The translations under genes and the position numbers were made by a program. From NCBI GenBank assembly GCA_946480695.1, contig CAMLKG010000032.1:1-52678 (forward strand): a stretch of 52,678 nt of DNA, in the 5' to 3' direction. Origin of the DNA: an uncultured Cellvibrio sp. GTDB lineage: Bacteria; Pseudomonadota; Gammaproteobacteria; Pseudomonadales; Cellvibrionaceae. Each line of letters begins with the position of its first letter. Position 1 is the stretch's first letter. Below, piece after piece: positions 44,956 to 52,678 of this stretch. The notes below the pieces were generated by a model. That model was given only the letters and a program-made list of their open reading frames with translations, was not told where the DNA came from and made no database searches.

Positions 44956-45819
44956 TTAACGTTCCCCATTGGTGCTGTGAATGCCGGACCCGGTGCGCTG
45001 CAACGCCACCACAAAGGCGTCCGCCAATGTGGCCTTGGTAATGACGTCTTCAAGGTTTACGCCCAGGTGGACAATGGTCTGTGCAATTTGCGGACGAATG
45101 CCGCTGATGATGCAATCCGCGCCCATCAGTCGTGCGGCGGCGATGGTTTTCAATAAGTGTTGGGCGACCAGGGTATCAACTGTCGGTACGCCGGTTATAT
45201 CGATAATGGCGATGAGCGCCCCGGTATCCATAATTTTTTGCAGTAGGCTCTCCATCACCACCTGGGTGCGCGCACTATCGAGCGTACCGATTAACGGCAG
45301 TGCCAGGACGTTTTGCCAGAGTTGTACCACCGGTGTGGAAAGCTCCATTAATTCCTGTTGCTGGCGCAGGATTATTTGCTCGCGCGCCTTTTGGTAAACC
45401 TCGATGATGTAGAGGCCAAGGTCATCAAACAACGCGCTGGTAATTGCGATTTCTTCGCTAGCTATCTGTGGGGTATCCGCGAGTTTATTGCGCAGCAATT
45501 CAAAAATATGTTTTTTCAGCGAGAAGATAAAATTGGCGGTTTCGATGGGCGTTAGTCCCTGGCGAACACGCGACTGGGAAATTTCGGTCAACAATTGGCG
45601 AACGTCAGACCAACCTGCCGCTTCAATATTAGTGGAACCAGTCGCTTCCAGGGTCTTAGCCAGGAGCGGCAGGAATTGCCCGGCTTGCGCCCGAAAATCG
45701 GTGGCGGTGTTTCTATCGCGCCGTTGCGGCGATACCAACCCCGCCAACCAACTGTCCAGCAATTGTTCCTGGTATTGGAAAACAACAGCAGCCAGATGCG
45801 TGCTCTTGATGTTGTTCAT
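44956..45819 (-). CDS. rsbR: Stressosome sensor RsbR (helical N-domain plus STAS)
   Basis: A 287-residue protein. The N-terminal helical domain (about 5-150) resembles the non-haem globin-like RsbR sensor domain rather than a haem globin (no clear proximal His context recognised). The STAS domain (165-280) has IIDITGVPTVDTLVAQHLLK and GIRPQIAQTIVHLGV; T216 and T248 align with the two RsbT-phosphorylated threonines known in Bacillus RsbRA. AGAGGA precedes the ATG. First gene of the six-gene operon. The stimulus is unknown. Confidence 0.93.
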   Translation of the reverse strand: MNNIKSTHLAAVVFQYQEQLLDSWLAGLVSPQRRDRNTATDFRAQAGQFLPLLAKTLEATGSTNIEAAGWSDVRQLLTEISQSRVRQGLTPIETANFIFSLKKHIFELLRNKLADTPQIASEEIAITSALFDDLGLYIIEVYQKAREQIILRQQQELMELSTPVVQLWQNVLALPLIGTLDSARTQVVMESLLQKIMDTGALIAIIDITGVPTVDTLVAQHLLKTIAAARLMGADCIISGIRPQIAQTIVHLGVNLEDVITKATLADAFVVALQRTGSGIHSTNGER

Positions 45820-46220
45820 AGTCTTCCTCTAATCCGCTAAGTAAGAAGTGCCTGATAACGTTAATGGCGAGTTTCGCTAAGCCAATAACACGCCAAGATT
45901 AAGCCCCGGCCCCCATATTCGTTATATTGCGAATTTTTCCGCAGAGGTCGTATGAAGTTTTCCCGAAATAAAAATGTGTTTATATACCGAGTTGCCAAAT
46001 CGCTATGTAAGCTTTGCAAAATTGTTAAATTTACAGCTTGGTTATACCTCCATTATCGAAACCATAAAGAGGCAATATGGCAAAAAGGTTTGTCCGATTT
46101 TTCTTCGGGCAACATTTATTATTGGTCGAAAATTGATTTCGCCCCACGGCATACACGCGGCAAAATAACTGCCAGTTTGGCTAACCCCTGTTAGAATTTC
46201 GTTAAACAAGGGGAAAAGTT

Positions 46221-46715
46221 ATGTCCGCCGAATTCTGGGAATTATGCAGTTACGTTGTTACCACCCTGGGCCTGCCCATGGCCATTTTTGTGTTTCTCTA
46301 TGAGCAGCGCAAAGAGCGCGAAAACGAAGAAGAAGAGGTTTACCAACAGGTTTCCGATAACTATCAGGATTTCCTGCGGATCGCCCTGGAGAACCCGGAT
46401 TTGCGCCTGTTTTCTACCACCGAAACCCCCACACTTAACGATGAGCAAAAAGAACGCCTGCTTATTATTTTCAGCATGCTGGTCTCATTGTTTGAACGCG
46501 CCTACCTGTTGTTATACGAAGAGGACATGGCCCCCAAGCAAGCACGGCGCTGGAATTCCTGGGAGGACTACATCATGGAGTGGTGCAACAAACCCCATTT
46601 CCGTGCGTTGCTGCCCAAATTGCTAACCGGCGAGGACCCGAGTTTTGCCAGTTACATAGAAAAGATGGCGGGAATCGCCAGCCAAAATCCCGCTAGCACC
46701 CGGGACGCGGAATAA
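46221..46715 (+). CDS. Membrane-anchored coiled protein of unknown function
   Basis: A 164-residue protein with one N-terminal helix (about 9-27, SYVVTTLGLPMAIFVFLYEQ), then a strongly charged coil (RKERENEEEEVYQQVSD) and an acidic cytoplasmic helical domain (NPDLRLFSTTETPTL, FERAYLLLYEEDM, WNSWEDYIMEWCNKPHFRAL). AAGGGG lies upstream of the ATG. I recall similar one-helix proteins in other gammaproteobacteria but cannot name the family. It is divergent from the stressosome operon, 400 bases away. Confidence 0.72.
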   Translation: MSAEFWELCSYVVTTLGLPMAIFVFLYEQRKERENEEEEVYQQVSDNYQDFLRIALENPDLRLFSTTETPTLNDEQKERLLIIFSMLVSLFERAYLLLYEEDMAPKQARRWNSWEDYIMEWCNKPHFRALLPKLLTGEDPSFASYIEKMAGIASQNPASTRDAE

Positions 46716-46826
46716 GTCGCGCCTGTATTGAAGCGCTACCTCAATCCCCAACGCCCCTGATTCGGTATGCCTTAATCTATCGGCAAATATCCCTAAACCC
46801 TGGTTTCCCACCGGTATTTCCCGTGT

Positions 46827-46852
46827 CCCACTTTATTGTTGCGATAAGTGGG
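46827..46852. other. Stem-loop in the spacer before the GH16 gene
   Basis: CCCACTT / AAGTGGG arms with a 12-base interior, about 110 bases after the preceding gene stop. A pyrimidine-rich stretch follows, so it may be a weak terminator. The rest of the 276-bp spacer shows no gene. Confidence 0.35.
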
Positions 46853-46991
46853 CCTTCTCAGTTTTCCATTCCCTGCGCAAACAGGAGGAAGGCGGCCCAC
46901 TGCCGATGGAATAGTGCGCAGGCGCAGTGGCCACCAGCGCCACCACGACATTAACCACTCCAGCGAAAACAATAATTCCCCCGGAGGAACT

Positions 46992-49900
46992 ATGAACCCT
47001 AGAATCAACCCCATGGCCCTGGCGCTCCTGGGTTTGGCCAGTGTGACTGCCCAGGCCCAAACCACCTATAACGATCCCTGGTGGGCCACCCCCAACACCA
47101 ACGCGGACTTCATCGACCAATTCAACGGCAACAGCATTGACCGCAATAAATGGCTGGTGGAAAAGAACATCTTTGTAAACGGTGAAGACATCGATTACCA
47201 GGATGTGGAATACCCGGCCGCCGACTGGACCATCCGCACCGGCCAGGACGATGCCGGCGCTATTGATGGCAAGGTCTTGAACCTCAAGGCCCGTTACATG
47301 GATGGCCAGATCCAGGATTATTACGGCGGCATTGCCGGCCAGGGCAAGCCCTTGTTTATCCGCTCCGGCCGGATCGAATCGCAGATTACCGATGCCAGCA
47401 CCTTTGTCTATGGCAAGTTCGAAGCGCGGATCAAGATGCCGCCCGCGCGCAACGGTGAATTCCCGGCCTGGTGGCTATTGGGGAATTTCCCCGATGTCGG
47501 TTGGACCGCCTGCCAGGAACTGGACATTATCGAATTCACCGGCGCCAACGCCAGCAAAGCCCCACAAACCCACTGGTCGGCGCCCTACCCGGCTTACGGC
47601 GGCAACCCTAACAACACCACCTACGCGCAATTGGGCATCAGTCCCAGCGACCAGTACGTGACTTACGGTGTCATTAAAACCCCGGAATATGTGGAGTATT
47701 ACGTTAACGGCGTTAAGACCTACACCTGGACCAAAGCCGAACGCGGCGACCAGCCCTGGCCCTACCTATCCCCCATGCGCATGATCCTCAACCACGCGAT
47801 TACCCATGTGGAATGGCCGGACGTGGGTAATTACAACAAATTCAGCACCGACCCCAATGCCGCCAACAAAACCGGCTACACCCGGGTGACCAACGGCGTG
47901 ACCGAATATGAATACCTCGATACCGCGAGCATGAACGCCAATATCGGTCGCTCCGGTACTGACTTCCTGGTGGATTACGTCGCGCATTGGCCATTGCCAG
48001 GCTCGGACCCGGCGCATAAATATATCGACGAAAGCAAATACAGCTTTTTCCGTCCTACCAATAACACCAGGGGGTTTTACTCGCTGAAAGGCTGGATGGC
48101 ACCGGTATCGGTCACGGCAGACGCCTACCTGCAAGAGGGCGATAACGCGGTGCGCGATAACGGCGCCAAAAACGCCGCGGACGGTTATGTGGGTTCCAAG
48201 TGGGCCACGCCGCGCGATGACAACATGCACTCGGTCACCATCGACTACGGCATGGACAAGCCGATCAGGTATTTCTGGATTGAGTGGAGCTGGAACCTGC
48301 CCAAGTCCTATGACATCTATGGCAAAACCTCGTCCGGCAATTGGGAATATATCCTTACGTCCGACCAGCAAAGCGTCGGCTGGGCCACCCATACCTTTGA
48401 TGTAAACAAGACTTACCGGTACATCAAACTGGTGACCAAAGGCCGTATCGATAAAGCCGAGCCGATCTGGCTGCTGGAATTCAAAGCCTTTGAGGATGTT
48501 ACCAACGTTTATCCGAAACCGGCGGGAACGGCGCAACCGGATCGTTCGATTAATGCCCTGGGCAACGGCAATTTCACCGACGGTTTGGCAGGTTGGGTTG
48601 GCGAAAACTATGACGGTTCAGGGGCGGCCTACGCGGTTGTTAATGGCGAAGCGCGTATCACAGCAGCGGCGCAGGGCACCGGCTCCGGCTCTTATCAACT
48701 ACATACTCAGGGCTTTGGTTTAAAACGCAATTACCACTACCAGGTCAGCTTCCGGGCGCGCGCCGACGCGGCGCGCAATATCCAGGTGCGCCTGTCCGAA
48801 GACCAGTTGAACCCCTCACCCGCCGGTACCTACCTGTTGCAGACGCTTGCCCTTGGAACAACTAACGCCGATTACAGCTTCAATATCGACTTCACCGCCA
48901 GCGATAACCCGGGCCGCCTCGCCTTCCTCTTCGGCGGCATGGGTAATGCGACCACTTATATTGATGACGTAGTCATCCGCGAAGTGGCTTACATCGGCAC
49001 CGGCGATCCCCTGGTCCCGGCGATTACCGCCACCAACTTCGCCGGCGCCAGCTCCGGCTGGGAAACCGAATGGTGGGGCGTTGCCGCGCGTGCGGTCGAT
49101 GGCTCCACCGGCAACAAAGCCAGCGGTAACGATGGCCAGGCCGAGGGCCAGGACCTATGGGTCAGCGTACTTATCGACCCCAATTACGAAGTGAAAGAAG
49201 TACTGGTCGCCGGCGATAAATCCGCCCCGCGCAGCCTGGCGCAGTTCAAGGTGGAATACGGCACCGCCAACAACACCCTGATCAACTGGACCAACAGTAA
49301 TACCGATGGCAGCTATGAAAGCTTCAGCAACCTCACAGCCTTGCCACCCGCCAACGAGCGCAATTTCCGCTTCTGGTTCCGCCCACCAGCAGGGCAATTG
49401 GTGGAAGTGGCTGACGTCCAATTGATGGCCGTTGACCTGAAACCGCACCGCATCTACACCATCAACCTGGATGGAGCAGGCAATATCAGTCCTGCCGGCA
49501 CCATCCGCTACAGTAAAAGCAACACTGACTCGGCAACCTACACCTTCACGCCGTCCCTGGGCCAGCAAGTAGCAAATGTGATTGTGGACGGGGTTTCGCT
49601 CGGCCCATTGAATAGCTATACGTTCAACGCCATCTCAGCGAGCCACACCCTCGCGGTGTCTTTCACCGGTTCCGGCAACCCACCCTCCTCGGCCGCCAGC
49701 TCCAGCGCGCCCTCATCCGCCGCATCCAGCAGCACTGGTGTCAGCCCGGTATTGGTATCCGCCGGTCGCCCGGTGACCGCCAGTACCGCTATGCAACCCG
49801 CCGCCAATGCAGTGGACGGCAATGCGGCGACCCGCTGGGAATCCACCCATGGCGTAAGCCCAAGCTGGTTAATGGTGGATTTGGGCAGTAACCGTACCCT

Positions 49901-50564
49901 GGCCCAGGTGGTTATCGATTGGGAAGCGGCAAACGCGGCCGATTATGAAGTGCAAGGCTCCACCAACGGCACCAGTTGGACCACCTTGAAAACAGTTACC
50001 GGGGCTGCTTTCGGCAACCGCACTGACACCCATACCTTGAGTGGCAGCTATCGCTACATCCGTGTGTACGCGACAGCGCGCAGTGCCGGCAATACCTGGG
50101 GCTATTCGATTTTTGAATTGAAGGTTTATGCCCAGGCGACACCGGGCAGCAGTTCTTCATCCAGTTCCGCCACTGCCGGCCCATTAACACCGATCAGCGC
50201 AACGGCAAGCACCGCGTTAACTGCCGCGAGCAATGCGATTGACCAAAACCCCGGCACTCGCTGGGAGTCCGCGCACGCGATTGATCCAGGTTGGCTAACC
50301 CTGGACTTGGGCAGCGCCAAAACGCTGACCGGTATCGCTATCGATTGGGAAGCGGCAAACGCGGCGGCCTACAACGTCCAGGGGTCCAACGACAACGCCA
50401 ACTGGACGGATATCGCCAGTAAATCCGACGGCACCTTTGGCAACCGTACCGACACACTTCCATTGAACGGCAATTACCGTTATGTGCGCATTTACGGCAC
50501 AACACGCAGTGCAGGCAACCAATGGGGTTATTCGATCTGGGAGGTAAGGTTAACCGGGTTCTAA
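46992..50564 (+). CDS. Secreted multidomain GH16 glycoside hydrolase
   Basis: A 1190-residue extracellular enzyme. The start at 46992 follows GGAGG and yields a signal peptide ending AQA (22). The GH16 domain (about 30-350) has the catalytic ELDIIE: nucleophile E176 and acid/base E181 by family. Then come a discoidin-like F5/8C domain (about 367-505), a CBM4/9-like jelly roll (525-665), a second discoidin-like domain (675-820), a bacterial-repeat beta domain (822-895), a Ser/Ala linker (about 897-915), an F5/8C domain (917-1045), a poly-Ser linker (1051-1060) and a last F5/8C domain. The final two are near duplicates. GH16 enzymes cut beta-1,3/1,4-glucans, agar or related galactans; the exact substrate cannot be decided here. 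Confidence 0.9.
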   Translation: MNPRINPMALALLGLASVTAQAQTTYNDPWWATPNTNADFIDQFNGNSIDRNKWLVEKNIFVNGEDIDYQDVEYPAADWTIRTGQDDAGAIDGKVLNLKARYMDGQIQDYYGGIAGQGKPLFIRSGRIESQITDASTFVYGKFEARIKMPPARNGEFPAWWLLGNFPDVGWTACQELDIIEFTGANASKAPQTHWSAPYPAYGGNPNNTTYAQLGISPSDQYVTYGVIKTPEYVEYYVNGVKTYTWTKAERGDQPWPYLSPMRMILNHAITHVEWPDVGNYNKFSTDPNAANKTGYTRVTNGVTEYEYLDTASMNANIGRSGTDFLVDYVAHWPLPGSDPAHKYIDESKYSFFRPTNNTRGFYSLKGWMAPVSVTADAYLQEGDNAVRDNGAKNAADGYVGSKWATPRDDNMHSVTIDYGMDKPIRYFWIEWSWNLPKSYDIYGKTSSGNWEYILTSDQQSVGWATHTFDVNKTYRYIKLVTKGRIDKAEPIWLLEFKAFEDVTNVYPKPAGTAQPDRSINALGNGNFTDGLAGWVGENYDGSGAAYAVVNGEARITAAAQGTGSGSYQLHTQGFGLKRNYHYQVSFRARADAARNIQVRLSEDQLNPSPAGTYLLQTLALGTTNADYSFNIDFTASDNPGRLAFLFGGMGNATTYIDDVVIREVAYIGTGDPLVPAITATNFAGASSGWETEWWGVAARAVDGSTGNKASGNDGQAEGQDLWVSVLIDPNYEVKEVLVAGDKSAPRSLAQFKVEYGTANNTLINWTNSNTDGSYESFSNLTALPPANERNFRFWFRPPAGQLVEVADVQLMAVDLKPHRIYTINLDGAGNISPAGTIRYSKSNTDSATYTFTPSLGQQVANVIVDGVSLGPLNSYTFNAISASHTLAVSFTGSGNPPSSAASSSAPSSAASSSTGVSPVLVSAGRPVTASTAMQPAANAVDGNAATRWESTHGVSPSWLMVDLGSNRTLAQVVIDWEAANAADYEVQGSTNGTSWTTLKTVTGAAFGNRTDTHTLSGSYRYIRVYATARSAGNTWGYSIFELKVYAQATPGSSSSSSSATAGPLTPISATASTALTAASNAIDQNPGTRWESAHAIDPGWLTLDLGSAKTLTGIAIDWEAANAAAYNVQGSNDNANWTDIASKSDGTFGNRTDTLPLNGNYRYVRIYGTTRSAGNQWGYSIWEVRLTGF
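49735..50564 (+). repeat. Duplicated C-terminal discoidin domains in the GH16 gene
   Basis: Two consecutive F5/8C-encoding units share a 27-bp identical stretch (49913-49939 and 50339-50365), a 426-bp period or 142 codons. Protein motifs ATRWES/GTRWES, IDWEAANAA, FGNRTDT and YRYVRIY/YRYIRVY recur in both. A recent internal duplication is likely. Confidence 0.85.
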
Positions 50565-50600
50565 TTAACAAATTATTTTTGTTCGATCATTAAATCAGGC

Positions 50601-50629
50601 AAACCGCCCGCGATTTTTGCAGGCGGTTT
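50601..50629 (+). terminator. Terminator-like hairpin after GH16 gene
   Basis: AAACCGCC / GGCGGTTT arms (8 bp) with a 13-base loop, 37 bases after the GH16 stop. The T-run after the stem is short (TTT). Confidence 0.6.
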
Positions 50630-50656
50630 CGCGTTACCGGCTTCGAAAGGTTTGGG

Positions 50657-50742
50657 GCTGCTGTGTATATTTTGAAAACGCATTAATACGTCCTTGTAGC
50701 TCCGTTTCGTCATCCATAACTCCAGGGTTTCTACACAGCAGC
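50657..50742. repeat. Inverted repeat flanking 64 bp
   Basis: Perfect 11-bp arms GCTGCTGTGTA (50657-50667) and TACACAGCAGC (50732-50742) lie between the GH16 gene and the PEP-CTERM-like gene. The enclosed 64 bases hold no gene. Confidence 0.7.
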
Positions 50743-50812
50743 GCTCAACTCAAATATCAGATGTTCGAGCTTAAAAAGCTTATTCGTAATCAACTAAAGG
50801 ACGATATAAATC

Positions 50813-51433
50813 ATGCCTAAGACCAAATCATTTTTATTATCAACGCTCATGCTCCTGGGCCTAAGCACTGCAACTAACGCCACTGTAATTACTTTCGACG
50901 ACCTACCCACAACCGAAACAGACGCGATCCATTCAGGCTACCACGGCTTTAATTGGGGTGATGAATTCTGGACCAGCGTTGCCTATATCCACAAAAATAC
51001 CTTGCCAGGTACCGGCTTTGAAAATGGTGTTGTGTCCGGTAATTACGCTGCATTTAATAATTTCGCCACCACATCAGCCATTACCGGTGATATTTTCAAT
51101 TTCAACGGCAGCTATTTAACAGCCGCATGGAACGACGGATTAAATATTGAGGTTACCGGTTTTTTAAACAATATCCTCCTGTTTACCCAAACCGTCGTCG
51201 TCAACACCAGCACCGCGCAATGGTTTGATTTCAACTACACCGGCATCAACAAACTCAGCTTCCGTGCCTGGGGCGGAACATCAATCAATCCCGGCGTAGG
51301 CGGCGAGCATTTCGTAATGGATAACTTCACTATCAACGAATCGACATCAGTACCGGAATCACCACCATTACTCCTTTTACTACTGGGGCTTGTTGCTATC
51401 GCGCTAGGCCGTAAAACACTCACTTCCCAGTAA
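50813..51433 (+). CDS. Secreted protein with PEP-CTERM-like sorting tail
   Basis: A 206-residue exported protein: signal peptide (about 1-23, ending TNA), a beta-rich domain (VITFDDLPTTETDA, FNWGDEFW, FVMDNFTINES), and a C-terminal tail VPESPPLL + six-Leu helix + ALGRK (about 180-202). The tail has the layout of PEP-CTERM signals (VPEP, hydrophobic helix, basic end), though ending GRK in place of the usual Arg cluster. If genuine, it is a substrate for an exosortase, which is not in this window. AGGA lies about 12 bases before the ATG. Expression may follow the strong terminator-bounded unit. Confidence 0.8.
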   Translation: MPKTKSFLLSTLMLLGLSTATNATVITFDDLPTTETDAIHSGYHGFNWGDEFWTSVAYIHKNTLPGTGFENGVVSGNYAAFNNFATTSAITGDIFNFNGSYLTAAWNDGLNIEVTGFLNNILLFTQTVVVNTSTAQWFDFNYTGINKLSFRAWGGTSINPGVGGEHFVMDNFTINESTSVPESPPLLLLLLGLVAIALGRKTLTSQ

Positions 51434-51446
51434 CAATCACTTACCT

Positions 51447-51477
51447 ACCGCTACAGAAAAATCTGTAGCGGTTTTTT
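51447..51477 (+). terminator. Intrinsic terminator after PEP-CTERM-like gene
   Basis: Perfect 11-bp stem ACCGCTACAGA / TCTGTAGCGGT with an AAAA loop and a following T-run. It lies 13 bases after the stop and faces the convergent barrel gene. Confidence 0.93.
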
Positions 51478-51485
51478 AAAAAGAA

Positions 51486-52214
51486 TTAAAAAGCAAAATT
51501 AAGGTTTATTGAAATAAAATCCAGGTCATCATTCAGGCGGGTAAATTCCACTTCAGAAAAAAGATTATCAGTAAATTTATATCCTGCACCTATGCCCGCA
51601 GAAAAATCGGATTCTCGTTCCGATATGCGTTCCTTTTGATCCCCCCCTAATTGGCTAAAAGACTCATCGCCTCTGCCTGCATTGATCTCTATAGGGTCTG
51701 CATTGGAAACTGCTACGAATAAATCAAAAGAGTCTACCGAAGCAGTAAGGGTAGATTTTTCCGATAAATAACCACCTTTCAACTTGAAATAAAGATTGCC
51801 CGCCGAACGGTATACTGCATATATAGCAGTCGTTTCAATACTAGCTTCAAAATCCATAGCCATATCAGCCACAGCATAGGGGAACCAACTCTGTGCCTGT
51901 GCCAATGTGGTTCCAGGATTCAATGCTTGAACCGACTCCCACCAAACCTCCGAAATATCAACGTCTTCCAGGGTTGATTTTGCGGAAGAGTTTTTAACAG
52001 ACTTGGAATATTGCGCTTCAATGGAAAAATTCCCGGAGATTCTATAACCCAACTGAAGTGCACCATTGTCAGCATCTGAAAAACTAACGCCATCCACTTT
52101 AGGAACATCAACAATACCGTATCCCGCTCCAACATAAACCCCATGACCCTTGGCCTGTGCGCTACAACCAATAATCGACCCGACTACACCCAAAAAAAGA
52201 ATAGCTTTTTTCAT
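51486..52214 (-). CDS. Outer-membrane beta-barrel protein
   Basis: A 242-residue protein with a signal peptide (about 1-21, ending AQA) and alternating amphipathic strands: GVYVGAGYGIVDV, GALQLGYRISGNFSIEAQYS, LYFKLKGGYLSEKS, SAGIGAGYKFTDNLFSEVEF, ending in a terminal Phe (NLNFAF), typical of eight-stranded OmpA/OmpW-like barrels. Long loops at about 65-120 and 165-205 are acidic. It is convergent with the PEP-CTERM-like gene. The transport or adhesion role is unknown. Confidence 0.85.
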   Translation of the reverse strand: MKKAILFLGVVGSIIGCSAQAKGHGVYVGAGYGIVDVPKVDGVSFSDADNGALQLGYRISGNFSIEAQYSKSVKNSSAKSTLEDVDISEVWWESVQALNPGTTLAQAQSWFPYAVADMAMDFEASIETTAIYAVYRSAGNLYFKLKGGYLSEKSTLTASVDSFDLFVAVSNADPIEINAGRGDESFSQLGGDQKERISERESDFSAGIGAGYKFTDNLFSEVEFTRLNDDLDFISINLNFAF

Positions 52215-52300
52215 TATGTACTCCTGCTAAAATCTCCTAGCCACCACTGGATAGGAACCCCAAAAGGCGCGCAACTCTAACATATCGAGGAAATATAATC

Positions 52301-52678
52301 ATGATCTACCAAGGCAGCTGCCATTGCGGTGCGATAAAATTTGAAGTAGAAGCACCAGAATCAGTGGAGGTGGAGAATTGTAATTGCTCCATTTGTGCAA
52401 TGACAGGATTTTTGCATTTGATTGTACCGGCACGAAATTTTCGCCTGCTCAGTGATGAGGAAAACCTCACTACTTACACCTTCAACACCGGTGTAGCCAA
52501 ACACAAATTCTGTAAGATTTGCGGGATAAAACCGTTTTATATTCCGCGCTCAAATCCCGATGGCGTGGATGTAAACCTGCGCTGCTTGACCAAACAACCC
52601 AAGCACGTAAAAACTGTTGATTTTGATGGGCAAAATTGGGAGCAACATGCACACTCTGTTGCGCATAAAAGTCTGTAA
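52301..52678 (+). CDS. GFA/CENP-V family zinc protein
   Basis: A 125-residue complete protein; its stop is the last codon of the window. It has the zinc-binding cysteine sets of the GFA (glutathione-dependent formaldehyde-activating-like) fold: SCHCGAI (7-12 region), NCNCSIC (27-33 region) and FCKICGIKPFY. These proteins are cytoplasmic and mostly uncharacterised; formaldehyde activation is not assured. GAGGAA lies before the ATG. Divergent from the beta-barrel gene. Confidence 0.9.
   Translation: MIYQGSCHCGAIKFEVEAPESVEVENCNCSICAMTGFLHLIVPARNFRLLSDEENLTTYTFNTGVAKHKFCKICGIKPFYIPRSNPDGVDVNLRCLTKQPKHVKTVDFDGQNWEQHAHSVAHKSL

Noticed and set aside
45952..46194. An 80-codon plus-strand frame with GAGG just before its ATG, between the stressosome and the next gene
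   Set aside because: Composition is AT-rich and basic without domain-like pattern, and no family resemblance is seen; the ribosome-binding-like match is probably chance, though it cannot be fully excluded.
47766..48536. A 256-codon minus-strand frame
   Set aside because: Antisense within the GH16 gene; no signal, start site or recognised domain.

Overview
The window looks like a chromosomal segment of a Cellvibrio-type gammaproteobacterium (Cellvibrionales). This is inferred from three things: the large secreted glycoside hydrolase with poly-serine linkers, the Pseudomonas-like gene orders (PilZ protein-fimX-serB-ahpA; mpl-ubiX), and the moderate GC content. No rRNA, tRNA, CRISPR array, insertion sequence or phage gene was recognised. 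Nearly all sequence is coding, in short operons on both strands.

Layout. 1-4.9 kb: an iron-acquisition island. A TonB-dependent receptor with a downstream partner gene is divergent from a phosphopantetheinyl transferase, with a good Fur box between them, followed by a PepSY membrane protein (possible ferric-siderophore reductase) and a small membrane protein overlapping it. 5.1-8.5 kb: a glutathione transferase, a solitary periplasmic solute-binding-like protein, a TIGR02587/TIGR02588 membrane pair and an orphan small protein. 8.6-14.8 kb: a 1385-residue nitrate reductase fused to a CysJ-like flavoprotein reductase, and a Cache-domain chemoreceptor. 14.9-23.8 kb: a c-di-GMP/type IV pilus block (PilZ-like protein, FimX), serB divergent from ahpA, and a bifunctional ornithine-lipid synthase (OlsF type) preceded by an array of PhoB-like repeats. 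24.0-34.8 kb: mpl, ubiX, a hybrid histidine kinase, HMG-CoA lyase, small conserved genes, smrA and acs. 34.8-39.5 kb: panC-panD, a MOSC protein, dnaB and the rpsF-rpsR-rplI operon.

39.7-45.8 kb holds the most interesting system: a six-gene minus-strand stressosome operon (RsbR, RsbS, RsbT, an RsbX-like phosphatase fused to a second RsbT-like ATPase, and two hybrid histidine kinases, the first carrying a third RsbT-like domain). There is no sigma-B-type sigma factor, so the stressosome output probably enters phosphorelay signalling.

46.2-52.7 kb: an unknown membrane-anchored protein, a 1190-residue multidomain GH16 enzyme with duplicated C-terminal discoidin domains, a secreted protein with a PEP-CTERM-like tail, an outer-membrane beta-barrel protein and a GFA/CENP-V-fold zinc protein ending exactly at the window edge.

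Regulation that can be read directly: a Fur box at the siderophore island, a five-unit 11-bp PhoB-like array before olsF, a hairpin that could cover the ribosome binding site of the nitrate reductase gene, a sigma-70-like promoter before rpsF, and several clear intrinsic terminators, mostly between convergent genes.
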